Positions 41,001 to 56,000 of a DNA stretch of 64,000 nucleotides are shown piece by piece. Source of the DNA: Blastobasis lacticolella (taxonomy: Eukaryota; Arthropoda; Insecta; Lepidoptera; Blastobasidae); assembly GCA_905147135.1 (NCBI GenBank), contig LR990057.1, positions 6,324,001 through 6,388,000 on the forward strand, given 5' to 3'. How positions within the stretch are numbered: the stretch's first letter is position 1; each line of letters begins with the position of its first letter. The notes below the pieces were generated by a model that saw only the letters and a program-made list of their open reading frames with translations, ran no database searches and was not told the DNA's origin. The translations under genes and the position numbers were made by a program.

Positions 41001-44000
41001 ATCTAATTGTGGGATTGCTTTATTATAAATGGAACCTTTCCCAAGTATTCATTACCTGGGCGACGTGATCATAAGTGATTCAGTAAAGGATGGACTTTAC
41101 ATACGCAGGAACAAGGTACGATACTTATAAGTTTAAAGTTTCCTTTTTCGTTTGCCTTTTGCCGTTTGGTTTCGTTTTTTGCGAGGAACTTCTGAATTCT
41201 TACGCATTAAGGCAGGTTGACTTCCTCACAATTATTTGCATGTCCCTCGCTTCATCAGTATCGTCATCAGCCTATTATAGTCCACTGCTGCAGACATAAG
41301 CCTCCTCAATATACGCCAATGTACCCTGTCCACTGTTTGCCGCATCCAGCATCCAATTGCAGCCTTTCACAAATCATCACTCCTAGGTAGCGGGTGTCCT
41401 ACCATTCGCTTCCCGAGTTATAACTCAAGAACCTGTTTACCTCAACTCTTATCGGTTCTTTAGATATGGTCCGCCCACAGCCACTTTACTACATTAGTTC
41501 CTAGCTTAGCCTCAATAAATTTTTATTGTACGTCGGTAAGGTTTTCCAATCTAGTCTTTTTAACCTTATTAAGTAAAGGATGTTTTGTTTGTGATGGAAA
41601 ACTTCAAATTGAAATAAAACAAAGAATAAAGTATTTAGTGTCAGTAAAACCAGCTTCATTTAAGATATATATTTATGGCATTTGGCATAATTTCGGCAAT
41701 GTGGCTGCAAAATTCATATACTTTTTGCAACAATTACGGACGTATATCTTTTGGTTGAATAGGTTAATAAGGTTGATTAGGTTAATAAACACACGACGGC
41801 CACATGAAATTATTTTCAAATTATTTAAATTAACATTCATAATTCTAATAAAGCTAGTTTTACTTATATGAAATAGCTTTTATTTGTTTATTTAAATTTA
41901 AAGTTCTCCGCCTTAAAAAAACTCCTTTAGTTGCAATAAAGTTTGCTCGTGGTCCAGCTAAGTAGACTGAGCAAGTGGACTACGGCCAATATTTGGAAAT
42001 TAGAAACGCTAAGCCGTGTGCTTGCGTAATTGGCTACACACGGAGAAAATTCGGAAGAAGTTACTTTCTTCATAAACAATTATGAGTACGCAAAGCCTAC
42101 TTAAGACTCGCGAAAATAAATTGCCGTGAAATGACTTCCTTAAAAAAATGAAGCTAAAAGGAGGTGCGTCGAGATCGTGACAATAGACGGCTGCTCGCTG
42201 CGCGCCCCAAATGGCTCATCATTTATTAATTCCCAACTCTTGGAGGAACGAAAGCCATTGAAATGTACCGCCATTCACCGGTAATTACCGGAGAGAATGC
42301 CTGACGAAATGTCAGTCATTTTTTGTTAACGACCGCTAACAGTTCAGAGGGCTAGTCCGGGTGTAAAACCGTCTATATCTTGCTAAGTTAAAGAAAGGAC
42401 ATTGGACACATTTCCGAATTTCAATACAATCCGCCACATTACAATAGCAATTATGGGATACTTTGTACCATGTACCCGCATTTCATTAAGAAAAAAAACC
42501 TCTAGGTACTTCTATCTACTATCTTCATCATTCACTCTATAATGGGGCCGTTGTTTCGGCGCAGTCCTACTTGGCCACGGTAGTACGCCCATGGTATATG
42601 TACTTTGTAATTTTCTAACGACGATGTCCATATATTGGATACGCCCCGATAACTTACAGTACCGTTTACAATACATATGCGAACATTACCTCCTAAATAC
42701 AGTTCCTAGATAACAGCGATCAACTCACCAGTGTATGAGCACGCATCCGTCCCGCAAACGCGCCGCGTGGATGAAGTCGTTGCAGAGGCTGAAGTACTGC
42801 GTCAGGTTCTGGTCGGGCGAGTCAGAAGCCATTATGCAGAGGTAGTGCTTGTCCTGGGGGCAAAAGATTATGAACTCTAAGTACTGTCAATCAAGTCGTT
42901 TGTTCGTAAATTTGTCTTTAACTGACATCAAAAGAGGAGGTTCACAAGTCGTAGGATCCTTTTTTTATGTATGTTCCCCTATTACTCAAAGACCCCTGGA
43001 CCAATTTGGAAAACTGTTTTTTTGTTTGAAAGGGTAGTCCCATGGTCATTAAGTCAGGATCTGATGATACGGTCCTGGAAAAATCGAGGGCAACCCTCGA
43101 AAATTGTAGGCACGTATGGGCGTTTGTGACGTTATCATATCTTATTGAGGTGTTCACGTCAAAGTGTCATCATTATACATAAATGAATGTAATAGACATT
43201 TGAATATAATAGAGACAGTGTTTGTAACATAAATGAATGTAATAGACAATGTTTATGTTAATTAATACCTGTAAAATAAAAGTTATTTAGTTATAAGTGC
43301 TCAATATTGCCTCCACCGCTCTTTAGATCTCCTTTCAGAGGGTCTAAGGTTGGCTGGAAAAAATCCCATTGTGGGATAAGCCCGCCTTTGCTTTGTAAAA
43401 TGATATTTTTCTACCTACTGTATTTCTTTTTAATTGCAATAAAGAGTTTACATACATATATACATGTTTTGCTTATGATGAAGCCACAGAACTCTTTAAC
43501 GATTAGGAGTTACAAGATAGTACTGAATTTGTCGACAGTAACTACTCAGTAGTATCTTGGGATAAAATGATGCTTGAAAGGGTATCATAACCACCACTGA
43601 ACATTTTTGCATTTTTTTTTATATCGTAGTAAAACCGACTCATCATCATCATCATCACAGCCCATTACAGTCCACTGCAGGACTAAGGGCCTCTCCCACG
43701 AAACGGGAGGTTATTGCCATAATCTCCACGCTTGGTAGGCGGGTTGGAGATCGCAGTGTTATAAATATAACAATGGAAAACGCTGCTGCCCATTTTCCAG
43801 CCTACGGAGACTAGATCTTTTGCCTTGAAAACATAAATAGCCTCGTACGACACCCACGAGTGTAAGGGGTTGGTGCTATTCTTCTCTGCCGGACAACACA
43901 CGGCCAAAAAAAAACCGACTACAAATCTCAAAAAAGTATAAAATAAGCTTTTTATCTCCCCCAAATTCTTTCAGGTTTCACCTTTTCCCTGACGAACATT

Positions 44001-47000
44001 ACTGTGCTGCCACCGATTGGCTGCCATTGAGATTTGAAGTAAGTTTTATTTTTTTTAAGGACATTTATGACATTTATGGATGTCCATCTATAATTCAGAC
44101 ATAATATTCATTCTTTGTTTCAAGGTAAGTAAGTAGTAAGTGAAAACTCAGAATTAACTTATCTATAAATAAAATAAAATATAATATTATCCTCGTTATT
44201 GAGGTGACTTTTTTGGGTTAACGATAGGACCTGATTTTTGTATTAACTACCTATCGAGATCTCGTCTAAATGGCAATTTAGCAGGCAAACCAAATCGGCT
44301 GCCGCGCGGAATATTGAAAAAGTTCCCTCAAGGTCACCGAGTCAACTTTTCCGGAGCGAGGTTGTTTATGAGTTTGTTTGTTACAGATAAATCTCTTTCC
44401 CTTTGCCATGTCTAAGCTTAGCGTTTACAGCGCGCTGGATTACGTCACGCAGCCCTATAGTCATTCTATCACAGAAAAAACGTACCTCTCATTGTTAGTT
44501 CTTCATTCAGAAAAGAGATTCGTAAAAGATAAGCTGAATTTATATGAGAGGTATTTGCTTTCTGTTTATTCGGTTTTCAGATATTGTAAGTAAAATAACT
44601 TTAACGGACGGAACCAGAAGCCCTATTTTTGAATCGCTCGCCTATATTCGAACGGCTTTCAATTTTGATTATTGGCATGACAAATTTGATATTTTGATAC
44701 ATGGTGCTGATTTTGCCAATATTTCGGTGCTGCCAATGTGATTTAAAAATATTGAATTTCTAAAGCCGAAAATAAAAATTTAAAACCGTTCCCGACCCTG
44801 ATCGCAACGTCGAGATATAATACTATTTAAAATCCGTTAAAGCCATTATTCATACTTATTGTTAGTTCGTTATTGAAATCTTAGGGTTAAGTGCTTTATG
44901 TTGCTCGCAGTAGAAGTACCTAAGTAATACTTAATAATAATTAATCCCAGCCAGGTTATTCAATGTCTTAAATAGCTTTTGACATAGTCCAAATTTACCT
45001 TACCCAGCCGTACAGGTAGCTAGAAATAGGTCCATTATGCCACACACAGCTGAACGAAAATACATCGTGTAAATCACTCCGGGTCGAGTGACAGGCGAGA
45101 TTCCAGAATGGAGCAGTTAATAGGTCCCGAGAGTACAGTTAGCTCCAAAGCTTCTTTACGACTGGAGGACGTTAAAACTGTGAACGTTAACGCTGGAGGA
45201 CAGGCATAAGGTTTTTATTGGCAGTTATTTTAAACCACTGTCGCTGTATCTATGTGTAAAACATATTTGTATTTATCTTTGTATATTGTAGTTCGCTGCA
45301 CACACGCTATAAACATAAAATTACATCCGTAAACAAACGAGAAAATGGTACGAAATTGTTCGTTAGAATTTAATAACTGTCGTTTCCTTAGTAATTGGCA
45401 TTTACTTGCGATGGGCTTTTCGTTGATAAAAGGAAAATAAAACAAATTAATTATCGACTTTGAATTAAGGCTAATTAATCTCTTTTTAAACGTCTACGTA
45501 AGTAAACGTATAATATTTATCAGTGAATGTTAGTGATACTGTAGCGTTCCATATACGAATTTGGAATTTCCAGTATAATATTATATTGATATTTCAAATA
45601 CTGTCAATAGACTAGATTTATATGCACCAGACAACAGTTTAAAATGTATCCCTTTATAGTACCAGAAAGTTGTTATTACTGCAACAGATTGAAAATAGTA
45701 CCAATCCAGCTTCAGGCTGACAACAGTTTAAAAATGTACCCCTTTATAGTAGAAACGAGCTGGTACGTATTCTGCAACAGATTCAAAGGGGTACTAATCC
45801 ACCGTCATTCCGGATTGTTGGGAATTCAACAGGACACACCGCGCCACAGCCTTATAAATTATTCTCGCATGACATCTGGCTGGCGGCACAGGGAATGGGA
45901 TTTTTTTATTATCATTTTTATTACTACGCCTGGCAACACCAGGTAGTTGCTTATACATACTCCTATGTTTATAATTTGAACTGACGACACTACGTGCAGG
46001 AAGAACATAATACGCAAACAAAGCGGATATGGTCCAAAATCTAAACAGGATGACGTACTCTCATCTGTAGCAAGTCATCAGCTAATTCCTTAAATGACTT
46101 TCTGTACAGAAACTAGGTTTTAAGCCTTTAGTGGTTATTCACTACACTTTCATCGCACATGTTATCGGGTTTAATACCACGGTTAGTATAGTTTTTATCA
46201 GTCTACTCGTGACCACGACGCATGCAACTGAGTCAAAATATAGAGGTAAAAACCATACTAACCGTGGCAATAAACCCGAAAACATGTGTCACAAAAGTTT
46301 CCACAAACTAACAACATAATTATTAAAGTTCAAAACTAAAAATACTCAGATTGACACGAGTAGTGACTTTAATTATACCATTTACTGTACTTTACTAGTA
46401 CTCTTCCCAAGTTTTTACTATTTACGTTCACACATCGGAAATGTACTATTATTTTCGACGTCGCCTATAAGTTTCTCTTACCCACGATCACTCACAAAAT
46501 ATGACCGGACCAGAAATACACGGGTTTGCAATCGCCTAATGCGTGACACGCATTTTATCGCCGGCCGGCGCTGCCGTGACACTGGACATATCACTTATTC
46601 AACGGCACGTGTCACGGTGTCCCGACGTGGTTGGCAGCGCCGGTGACACAGCGCCTACGTTCGCAATTTGTTAAATTACTTGTCAAGCTTTCAACAACAA
46701 TTTTATCGACTAGTATGTAAGTGAAGGCCGTGTGGTGTCCGGCAGAGTAGAATAGCACCAACCCTTTACAGTCGTGGGTGTTGTCCAAGGCGACTAATGT
46801 TTTCGAGGCTAAAGATCTAAGAATCTCCGTACATAATTCCAATTACAAGACATAATTTCCAAAGGCGCTATGAGCTTTCAAACTAACTTTAATTTATCAA
46901 GGAAAGACCTTGATAGCTGCAGAATTTACGTTTTAAAAGTTTGAAATCTAATGCGAACTTAATAAAATTTGCATGAAAGTAATAAAATATGTTTCAAAAA

Positions 47001-50000
47001 TAATTTCACCTGTAATAAGTTATATAATCAATATCTGTTCCGAAGAAGGCGTGTTTCCTACGGCGCTGAAAAAACTATAGTAAAACCATTATTTAAGAAT
47101 GGCTGTAGGTATGATATGAAAAACGACAGACCTATGGAATTAATTCCCGTATTTTCTAAAATATTCGAAAGAGTGATGTTTAATAGACTTTACAACTATC
47201 ACGTATCTAAAAAAATTCTAACAAAGAAACTCTGTTAGAGGAAGGAGAAAGGAAGAAAGGATTTAGGAAAAATAAATCGATAGACTTGGCTATATACGAT
47301 TTCTTAAATACGATATACAGTAGAGTTGACACGCGAAGTCCAGTACATGCAGTTAAATGGATATGTCAAAGGCATTTGACTTCGTTAATCATGAAACATT
47401 GCTGAAAAAACTAGAGTCTTACGGAATACGCGGAAATACCCTGAAATTACTGGCATCGTATTTGAATGGTCGAACACAAATAACGGGTATCGATAGAATA
47501 TGTCCTGTGATGAACACTGACAGGTGTTATACCTCTACATCACAAAATGTATGGTGTGCCACAAGGGAGTGTTATGGGCCCACTACTATTCATAATCTAT
47601 AGTAATGATATTGTAAAATGTAAAGATGATCTTATGACATTTTTCGCGGATGACTGCACTGTGACATATTTTAATGAAAATGAATAATCTTAGGTTAATA
47701 GTGGAGTGGTTACGGTCCAACAATCTAATAATAAACTTTGACAAAACGAAAATAATGACATGTGGGCAATAAATTAAGTACAAAAGTAATGTTTGATGAT
47801 ATGGAAATAGAATAACTTTCATCAACAAAGTTCTTGGGTCTGCACATCGATAGCAACTTAAAATAGCCAACGAACATAGAGTTTGTGTGCAATAAAGTAA
47901 GCCAATTCTCTTATGCACTGAGAAACTTATCGAAGATTGCAAATCAAGATGCTGTAATCACTGCCTACCATGGATATGTAGCTGCGCGGCTCAGATACGG
48001 TATAAATTTTTGGGGAAATGCCACCAATCATGGGCGAGTATTTATTCTTCAGAAAAATGCATACGTTCGATAGTTGGGATAAGTCAAACGGAGAGTTGTC
48101 GACCTCACTTTAAAAAACTTAAGATCTTAACGCTAACCTCGCTCTATATCTATGAATGTGCAATGTTCGTAAGGCGGTACATCAACAGACTTACTTTCAG
48201 CACGCGACCTCGTCGCTGTGATCAATTAATTGCACCAGCCCATAAAACAACTCTATGTGGTAACAGTGTTATAATAATGGCGCCGAAAATCTATAATAAA
48301 CTACCGGCACACATCCGAGGGTGCAATAACTGGGTAGTATTTAAGAAAATAATATTTGATTATTTAGTTGTCAAAGCATATTACTCTATTAAATAATTTT
48401 TGAGCAACTCTACAAATTAACTTAAAAAAATTAATAACTATACTTTGCAAATATTGGACATAAATAATATAACTTATTGACTTATATAGGTATAGCTTAG
48501 TAATAAAACAAATTTGACATAATTATTTTATAACAATTTTACATGTGCGTATATTTGATTTTATTTGGAATGACCTAAAACTCTGAATTATTGTATATCC
48601 GTAGGCAGGCCACATAGCACTCTGTATTTATATCACATGCTTCACGCAGGTGAAGAACCACGCAGAGCACGGTTCCAGACAGTTAATAATGTGTTCGAGG
48701 CTGCCATTCAACAAATCTATTGAACTAGCAAATCTTCTATAGCTATTAGATCATCGGCAGATGAAAAGATTTAGGGCTCGAAGTGAACCTAGGTAGGTAC
48801 CTTCACCCAATTAATGGAAATTTAAATCATAAAAACACGGAGAATCTGTACGTCTACAGATTCCGTAGGACGCCTACGAAATTCGTAGAACTGCTACGGT
48901 GGCACATCATATCTCCAAGTTTAGACATCCAAAAGTTTGAACACTTAACAAATAACAAAACAAGAAGTATAGGCAATATACAGAAAAAATAGAAACGTAT
49001 TCAAATACAATCGCGCAATAATCCCATCTATCTACACGCGTTCCAAAAAACACCTGAGATTATTCGACCGAACCGCCGAACGTATTAAAAATAAACAAGC
49101 GACGAGATTGCAAAAATAACATGTTCTAACATGTTCATATATAGACTGACTGTTCAGTTATGTGTGGGAATTAATCCCGGCCTCACTGCCACAACGACGC
49201 CGGTGGGAAATAAAAGTCAGCGCTGTACAAGTGGTCGTTATGAAAACTGGACGAGATTTTAGTGCTTATACTCATGGAGTGGACTAAGAGTCCACGGTCA
49301 TGGACTATTGCCGTAACTGTAAAGAAAAATGAACCCAAAAAGAGTGCCGATTGCGTTTTGCGTAGGTGGCGTTACGAGTAAGTGTCAATTTGACCGGACT
49401 TCCCGATAACCATAGGTGTTCACCAGGGTTCAATCGTTCAGTTCTGAGCCCTTACTGGTCCGTGTTGTGCTCGATATATTCTCAGTTGAAATTCCGGACA
49501 CGCTTTCATGATCCATGAAGGTCATGAAGCCACGTATAATTTTAGATCTAAATACTTTAAGAGGCCAGATTTTTGGACACAAACTTTGGTCTTATTTTAC
49601 ACAAAAATATACCTAATACGTGTATTTACTCGTAGGAGCAATAATATCGATAGCTAGACTTCAATGTTGGCAAAATTTAGCCCAAAATAAATTCTAGAAT
49701 AGATTCTGCGTAACAAAATAGCCAAAATAAAAACGTCCAATTTTCGATAAGCCGGCCTTTAAGTTTAAGTGGTGCCATATGTTACGCAGCAAGTGTGGGG
49801 TCGGGAGTATCGCCGACAAAAAATGATCTTCCATTTTAGTTTTAGAGGTAGTAAGTTTTTGTGGCATGTTTTCTTAGGATATTTTAGGTTATTTGGCGAA
49901 TTTACTTTATTGTATGGTTATCGACTATCTACATATTGTTTATACATAGTATAAAACAAAGTTGCTTCTCGCCGTCTGTTCATATATATGTACGCTCAGA

Positions 50001-53000
50001 TCTTTTAAACTACGCAACGGATTTTAATGTGGTTTTTTAAACAATATATAGTACTACTTTTCATATCACACCCTTTCGAACAAATTATGCAAAAAATACT
50101 TTTTTTAGACGTTCTTGTGATTTTTATAATAAATGTTTAAGCAGTGTCGACATTTTCGCGGCGAGTATATCTCTTTATAGAAAGAGAGTATACGAATTGT
50201 TGTTATAAGTAACTTCTTGAATGGCAATCAGCCCAAGCAACCGGCGCCTAAACAACTGATCTTGTTGGGTACTATTGCGCAGATTAATATGTTCATTTTA
50301 ATCATTTTATTAGATTCAATATTTCTTGCGCTGTATACTGTAAGCTCAAGGATAAAAGTAAAATATTGTATGTGAATTATGGAACTGTAAGTCTGTTGAT
50401 ATGTTTTGTTTATGTGTAATACTTGTGTAAGACTGTTTTTTTTCCTCAATAAATAAATAATAAATAATAAATAAATATAGAATGATTCGAGAGGAAAGTT
50501 TACGAGTATAAGCAAGAAAAAAGGGTAGGTAGGGGTAAAATAGGCGTACGCGAATGATGTTGCGCCAGATCCACTAGTTCTGTAATATGAAAATAGGACC
50601 CCATTGGGGCTAATAAGCAAACCTGTCCATTTGTCCACACTAGGTTTAAGCATTGTAATAAAACACTGCGAGTATAAACAAAATCTCTGTGGAAAACCTT
50701 AGTATCCGTATCGTGCGTAAAACAAATCCCCAATTTTCTGTTCGCCTTCTGATAAAAAAAAATCATTCGCACGAATCAGGGCAGACTTGTCCGATATTCG
50801 ATATCCTCGGTGCTTCCCACTCATACGTTTTACTTCTTGCCTTAATTAAATTTGTTGCACGATAGTACTTGTTTGTTCGCAGGCGTGCCTCGTCATAAAA
50901 AGTCAGTAGCTTTTTTGGTCGTCGATGTAGATCCTGGCTAAGCTGGAGCGACTTAGCGGGGTTGACCTCCAGAAAACATGAAAATTGGGGGTTGACCGTT
51001 AAGCAAGTTCAAATGAATAATATTCTTTCAGAGTATTTGTCAAGACTAATTAAACGAGCGAGAGAGAAGAGAGAGAGTTCAAAGAGAACATAGTTTAGGA
51101 GTTCCTATGCCCACCTTCCATCGAACTTATATGCGTATGCATAATTTAAGCTCAATCGGAAACCGTGAAATGGGTCAAATTTACTTGCGAGATTTTTATA
51201 CGAACAGGCATGATGACATTGTAAACTAATTAAAAGCTTGTAAAAAGTTTCACCCTCAAATATATCTGTCAACGAATTCCTTTGGGTTTACGTAATTAAA
51301 TTGAGGTTCATTACTTAGGAGAAAAAAATAGGTTACTATCCTATAATTTGTGATTAGGTACTAGTTAGGACGCTTCTACTCAACTTGCTCATCTTGTCTC
51401 GGTTGTGCTCTCGCGCGCGAAGGCCCGGGATCCGCCTTAACCATGATTCGGGATTTGGCAGACCAGGCAATTACATCGGACCAACTACCATCCGTGATCC
51501 TGTTACCACGGAAACTTAACCAGGATCATGATTACACATTAAGTTACCAGAATGTGAAATGTGAAGCCAACAAAGCGAAGCGTTAAAAAAGTATTTCCGC
51601 TTCATTCTTCTTACATTGAATTCCTTTTATCGTACGCCACAGCCGATAATAGAAGCGGCACAAGACGAATGTCCTACGTGACTAGGAAATACATAAAACA
51701 TGATACGAATTAGAAGATACAGCGACTGGGACTTTTTATTGCTTCGATTCTATTGAGAAGCTTCGTAATGGTAGTCGGTATTTTTTTCTGTAGTAATGGT
51801 ATTCTACAGAGAAAAGACGTATCGAAAGACGCAGCGTGGGTAGCCCTCCCACAAGGTGGACCGACGACCTGGTAAAGATCGCAGGTACCAGCTGGATGCG
51901 GAAGGCAAAGGACCGGCCGTTGTGGAGATTTCCGGGGGGAGGCCTATGCCCAGCAGTGTGCGATAATGAATGGTATTCAATGGTTGATGGTTCGTAATTG
52001 CTTCTGATCATCAATGTGTTATGATCCCGGTTGTGGTCTCGCGCGCGAGGGCCCGCTGTCCGCCTTGACCATGATCCAGGATTTGGCAGGTCAGGTTATT
52101 ATAGTGGAGCCACTGCCAGATGATCTCCGTGACCCTGTTAACTGGGTAACCTGACCAGATTGGATAATGGTTACGCATTCGGTCGCCAGAATGTTCAGGA
52201 TTCATCACGGTATTTTCCATCACCGTAAGAGCATCGGTAAGTGTTCAACTAATATTGGTATATGGCGGCACTGGGGTTTGAAGCCGGTACCCCGGGGAAC
52301 TAGTTGGATCCCTTAACAATTAGATCACCGACGCTCAGTGATTGCTTCTAATTTGCTTTTGGTATCCCGTAGTATGTCTCGTCTCGGAATTCCACGTGTA
52401 TACAGAATGAAATTCAGTAATATATAAAATTAATTATCTTCCTTTTATCATCATTATCCAGAAGCAGAGCCTTCCACAGCCTTTGCCAAAGAAGCCTTAC
52501 CAGGATCTCGTATGGGGCCATTGTAACATATCGTATCATATTGTTTTTATTATCGAATACCGAAACCTGTTTACACATGCGACAAGTAACAATAAAAGTG
52601 AAATATGGGCCTTAATACCGCCGAACGGCAATAACAACCATTAAATCATAAAGAGCGGGTCGAGTAGAAAATAAGGGCTACTCTTCTCTTACTTAACAGT
52701 TTATTATTAACATTTCTAAAATAGAATTGCTCGCAGCTTTACTACTATGTGTCATTTTTATCATTCATTTTTATTTGTTCCAGGTTTTAAGATTTTCTGG
52801 ATTTGCTTAGCTTTTTTACTTTAATATTATGCATGTATTAAGACGGGGTAACACGGTGCGTGATTCTACGCACCGACGCACTATGGAAATTGTATCGTAC
52901 GTGGTAGTGCAGACGTGTTACAAACTTATCTGAATCGGTGACGACGTCGCCGTTGTTGATAACAAACAGTAAACAAACTGACGTTTCAAAATGGAGACAC

Positions 53001-56000
53001 TTAGTTCCAGGTTTGAACATCGGGTCTGATAAGTTTGTGGTATTCTACACGTGGCCGTATTGTGGCACGTAAAAATCCGCAGTGTCGGCGGTGCCGAAAC
53101 GCGCCTAAAGACACTAAACCTTCCGGAAGAAAGTCTCTAATGGTAGAAACCGCATCAAAATCCGTTGCGTGCTTTAGGAGGAGTTATCAAATATACAGAC
53201 CTTATTTTATACTATGTAAGGATGAGGAGATACTTTAATGTTAAACATTAAAATAGGCTTAAACATAATGGTTTATTAGGCATAAGTTACTTATTTGTTA
53301 TTTCTCATCTTGGCGTTAATGTCCCGGTTGTGTTCGCGCGCGAAGGCACGGCACCAGCCGTGACGTTAACATAAGCCTTTCATAATAATTATTATAACTC
53401 GACCAACGTAGGGCATAAAAAGCCCAACCCTTGCGGTACCTGCTGTTACGTTTCGTCGGTAATTCAATATTACTGCGGTGATGAGGCTCTGATGTCAGAG
53501 GGCACGGCATCCGCAGCCCGGCGTCCGTTTGGATTAAACAATGGCCAGGTACTAAAATATTTCAGCAGCGGGCAGTTTCGTAAAATATGTGGGAATTTAC
53601 CGTTGAATAATGTGCCTCTTAATACTTATTAGATTTGGGAAATAAAAGCGATAAAAGAGTACAAAACACTAGTAAAAATCAAGATTTAGTAATTGTAAAT
53701 TGTAAAATTTCTCCAGTGGCCAACCCGTTATACTTTTGCTGTAACGCAGTAAGTTTTTACTCTAAATAAGAATTATTATACTATTATTGGTGATACGTCT
53801 GGACGGCGGTGATCACTTTCCATTAGGTGGCCCACTTGCCTATTTGTCTGCTATATTACATAAAAAATAACCGATGAAGCTCATACGGTGAGGGAAAACA
53901 TCGTAACGAAACTCGCACATTCAGGCGACTGGTTGTGACCATGATCCAATCTGGTCAGGTTCCTCTGGTAGCAGGGTCGCGGAGGTCAGATGGTAGTCGC
54001 TCCACTGTAATTACCTGATCGCCAAATCCTGGATCATAGTCAAGACGGACTCCGGGCCCTCGTGCTTGAGAGCACAACCGGTACATTAACACCAAGATGA
54101 TGACAAATATTGGTGCGACCTCTGGCCGGGGTGAGAACTTTCCATTAGGCAAGCGGGTCACCGCTTGCCTGTTTGTCTGCCATATAACATAAAAAATACG
54201 AATGAAATCATTTTGAAACCATAATGTTGATCATAGGTTTGTTAATTACATTTTAATAAGCAGGCTAGTCCGTATCAGGTATGCGTGGTATTTTTTAAAT
54301 TAATTTTGTCTACAGCATTGCAAAAAATACATTTTAGTCGAAGTCAACTCTGTTCGTTTTAATGTGCTCTTTATTGATCGTCGGCACATACGAGTATTAT
54401 AGTAACGATAAAAGTAGGGCGTAAGCAATTTTCCAAGCTACTGTATGCAAATTAGAAGGGAGTGACTTCGTTTGAAAATTATTGAATAGTTTCGACCTAC
54501 GTCTACCTGGGTCTATATTATACATAGTATAAAACTAATCGCTTCCTGCCATTTGTCCCTATGTATCTATGTACGCTTAGACCTTTTAAACTACGCAACG
54601 AATTTTAATGCGGTTTTCAATAAAAGAGTGATTCATGAGGAAGGTTTATAAGCAAGAAAATAGGGTAGGCAGGGGTAAAGTAGGTGTACGCGAACGAAGT
54701 CGCGCCGGGTCCACTACTTATGTATATAAATAATCGTTTTGGCGTTTAATAATGTCCCGGTTGTGCTATCACACACGAATGCCCGGGGTCCGCCTTGACC
54801 ATGATCCAGGACTTGATATTGCAATGGAGCGACTACCACCTGTCCCTGTCAACAGGGGACCCTGATCAGATTTGATCATATTTAAATATTCTGTCGCCTG
54901 AATATGCAGGTTTTATCACGATGTTTTCCCTCGCCGTAAGAGATCGGTTAGTATTAAACTAATGTATATAACTTAGAAAGGAGTCATTGGTATGTAATAG
55001 CTACAAGTAGCCAGTACCCAAAAATAAATCAACGCTGGTTTATCCCGTTTGATATACAATTAAGGAACCCTACATTTCTTAACGATTGCGAAAACACTTT
55101 GGTGAGTTGTTGAACGCATGCCAGAACAGGTTTCTGAACAATCAAATAGATGAATTATCTGTTTTCATAGTTTTTGTAACTGGAAAGTTTAAGGTACTCG
55201 TGTTTATATTGCCGCAGTGGGTTTAATGAACAATATGGTTTTTACACCACTAAGCTGGCAAACAAGCTTTCTCCCTGCCTGATGGTAAGCAGTCACCACA
55301 GCTTATGGACGTATGCAATACCAATTCGGTTTGCAATTATATATGTATTACTATCGTGATTAGTATATCACGAACCGAACGACATCTTTTTTAGTCGGGT
55401 CTTACAAAATATTCTAAATAAGAATGAATTTTAAATGAAACGGCGCTACAGGCAATCCAGTAAACAACACCTTAATCCTCGGGATACTCCTTTGGAAGTG
55501 TACCATGAATTATTAAACTACGTTCAGTGTATTCAGCGGCTTCAAGGAGCGACCGCGTTTTAAATTTTACCCAGGTGCAAATAACGGCTATACTAATACA
55601 TTTGTCTTCATAATTATCATCTTGGCGTCAATATAATATCCCGGTTGTGTCAGGCACGTGGGTCCGGGGTTTGCTTTGTCTTGGCAGATTAGCTAATTAC
55701 AGTAGAGCGACTGCAGTCTGACCACCATGACCCTGTTAACAAAGGAACTTGACCCGGTTTATCATGGTTGCACATTTATTTATATGTATGTGCAGGTATC
55801 CCCTCGTTGTTGTTTGACCCTAAGCGTAGCATCGGTTAGCGTTCACAGTTATGCTAAAAAGTCAATTGCAGTAGTAGCCTACATTAATTTAGGTTTCAAT
55901 CCAATACAAACAACAAATATTAAACATATAGTGGGCAAATGTTGAGAGCTTTATATATTTGGGTCCTGTGTACCCCCTTCACCCCTAGCAGTAACTTTTT

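Noticed and set aside
47586..47942. Minus-strand 118-codon frame
   Set aside because: Antisense to the decayed LINE reverse transcriptase, which has clear plus-strand motifs.
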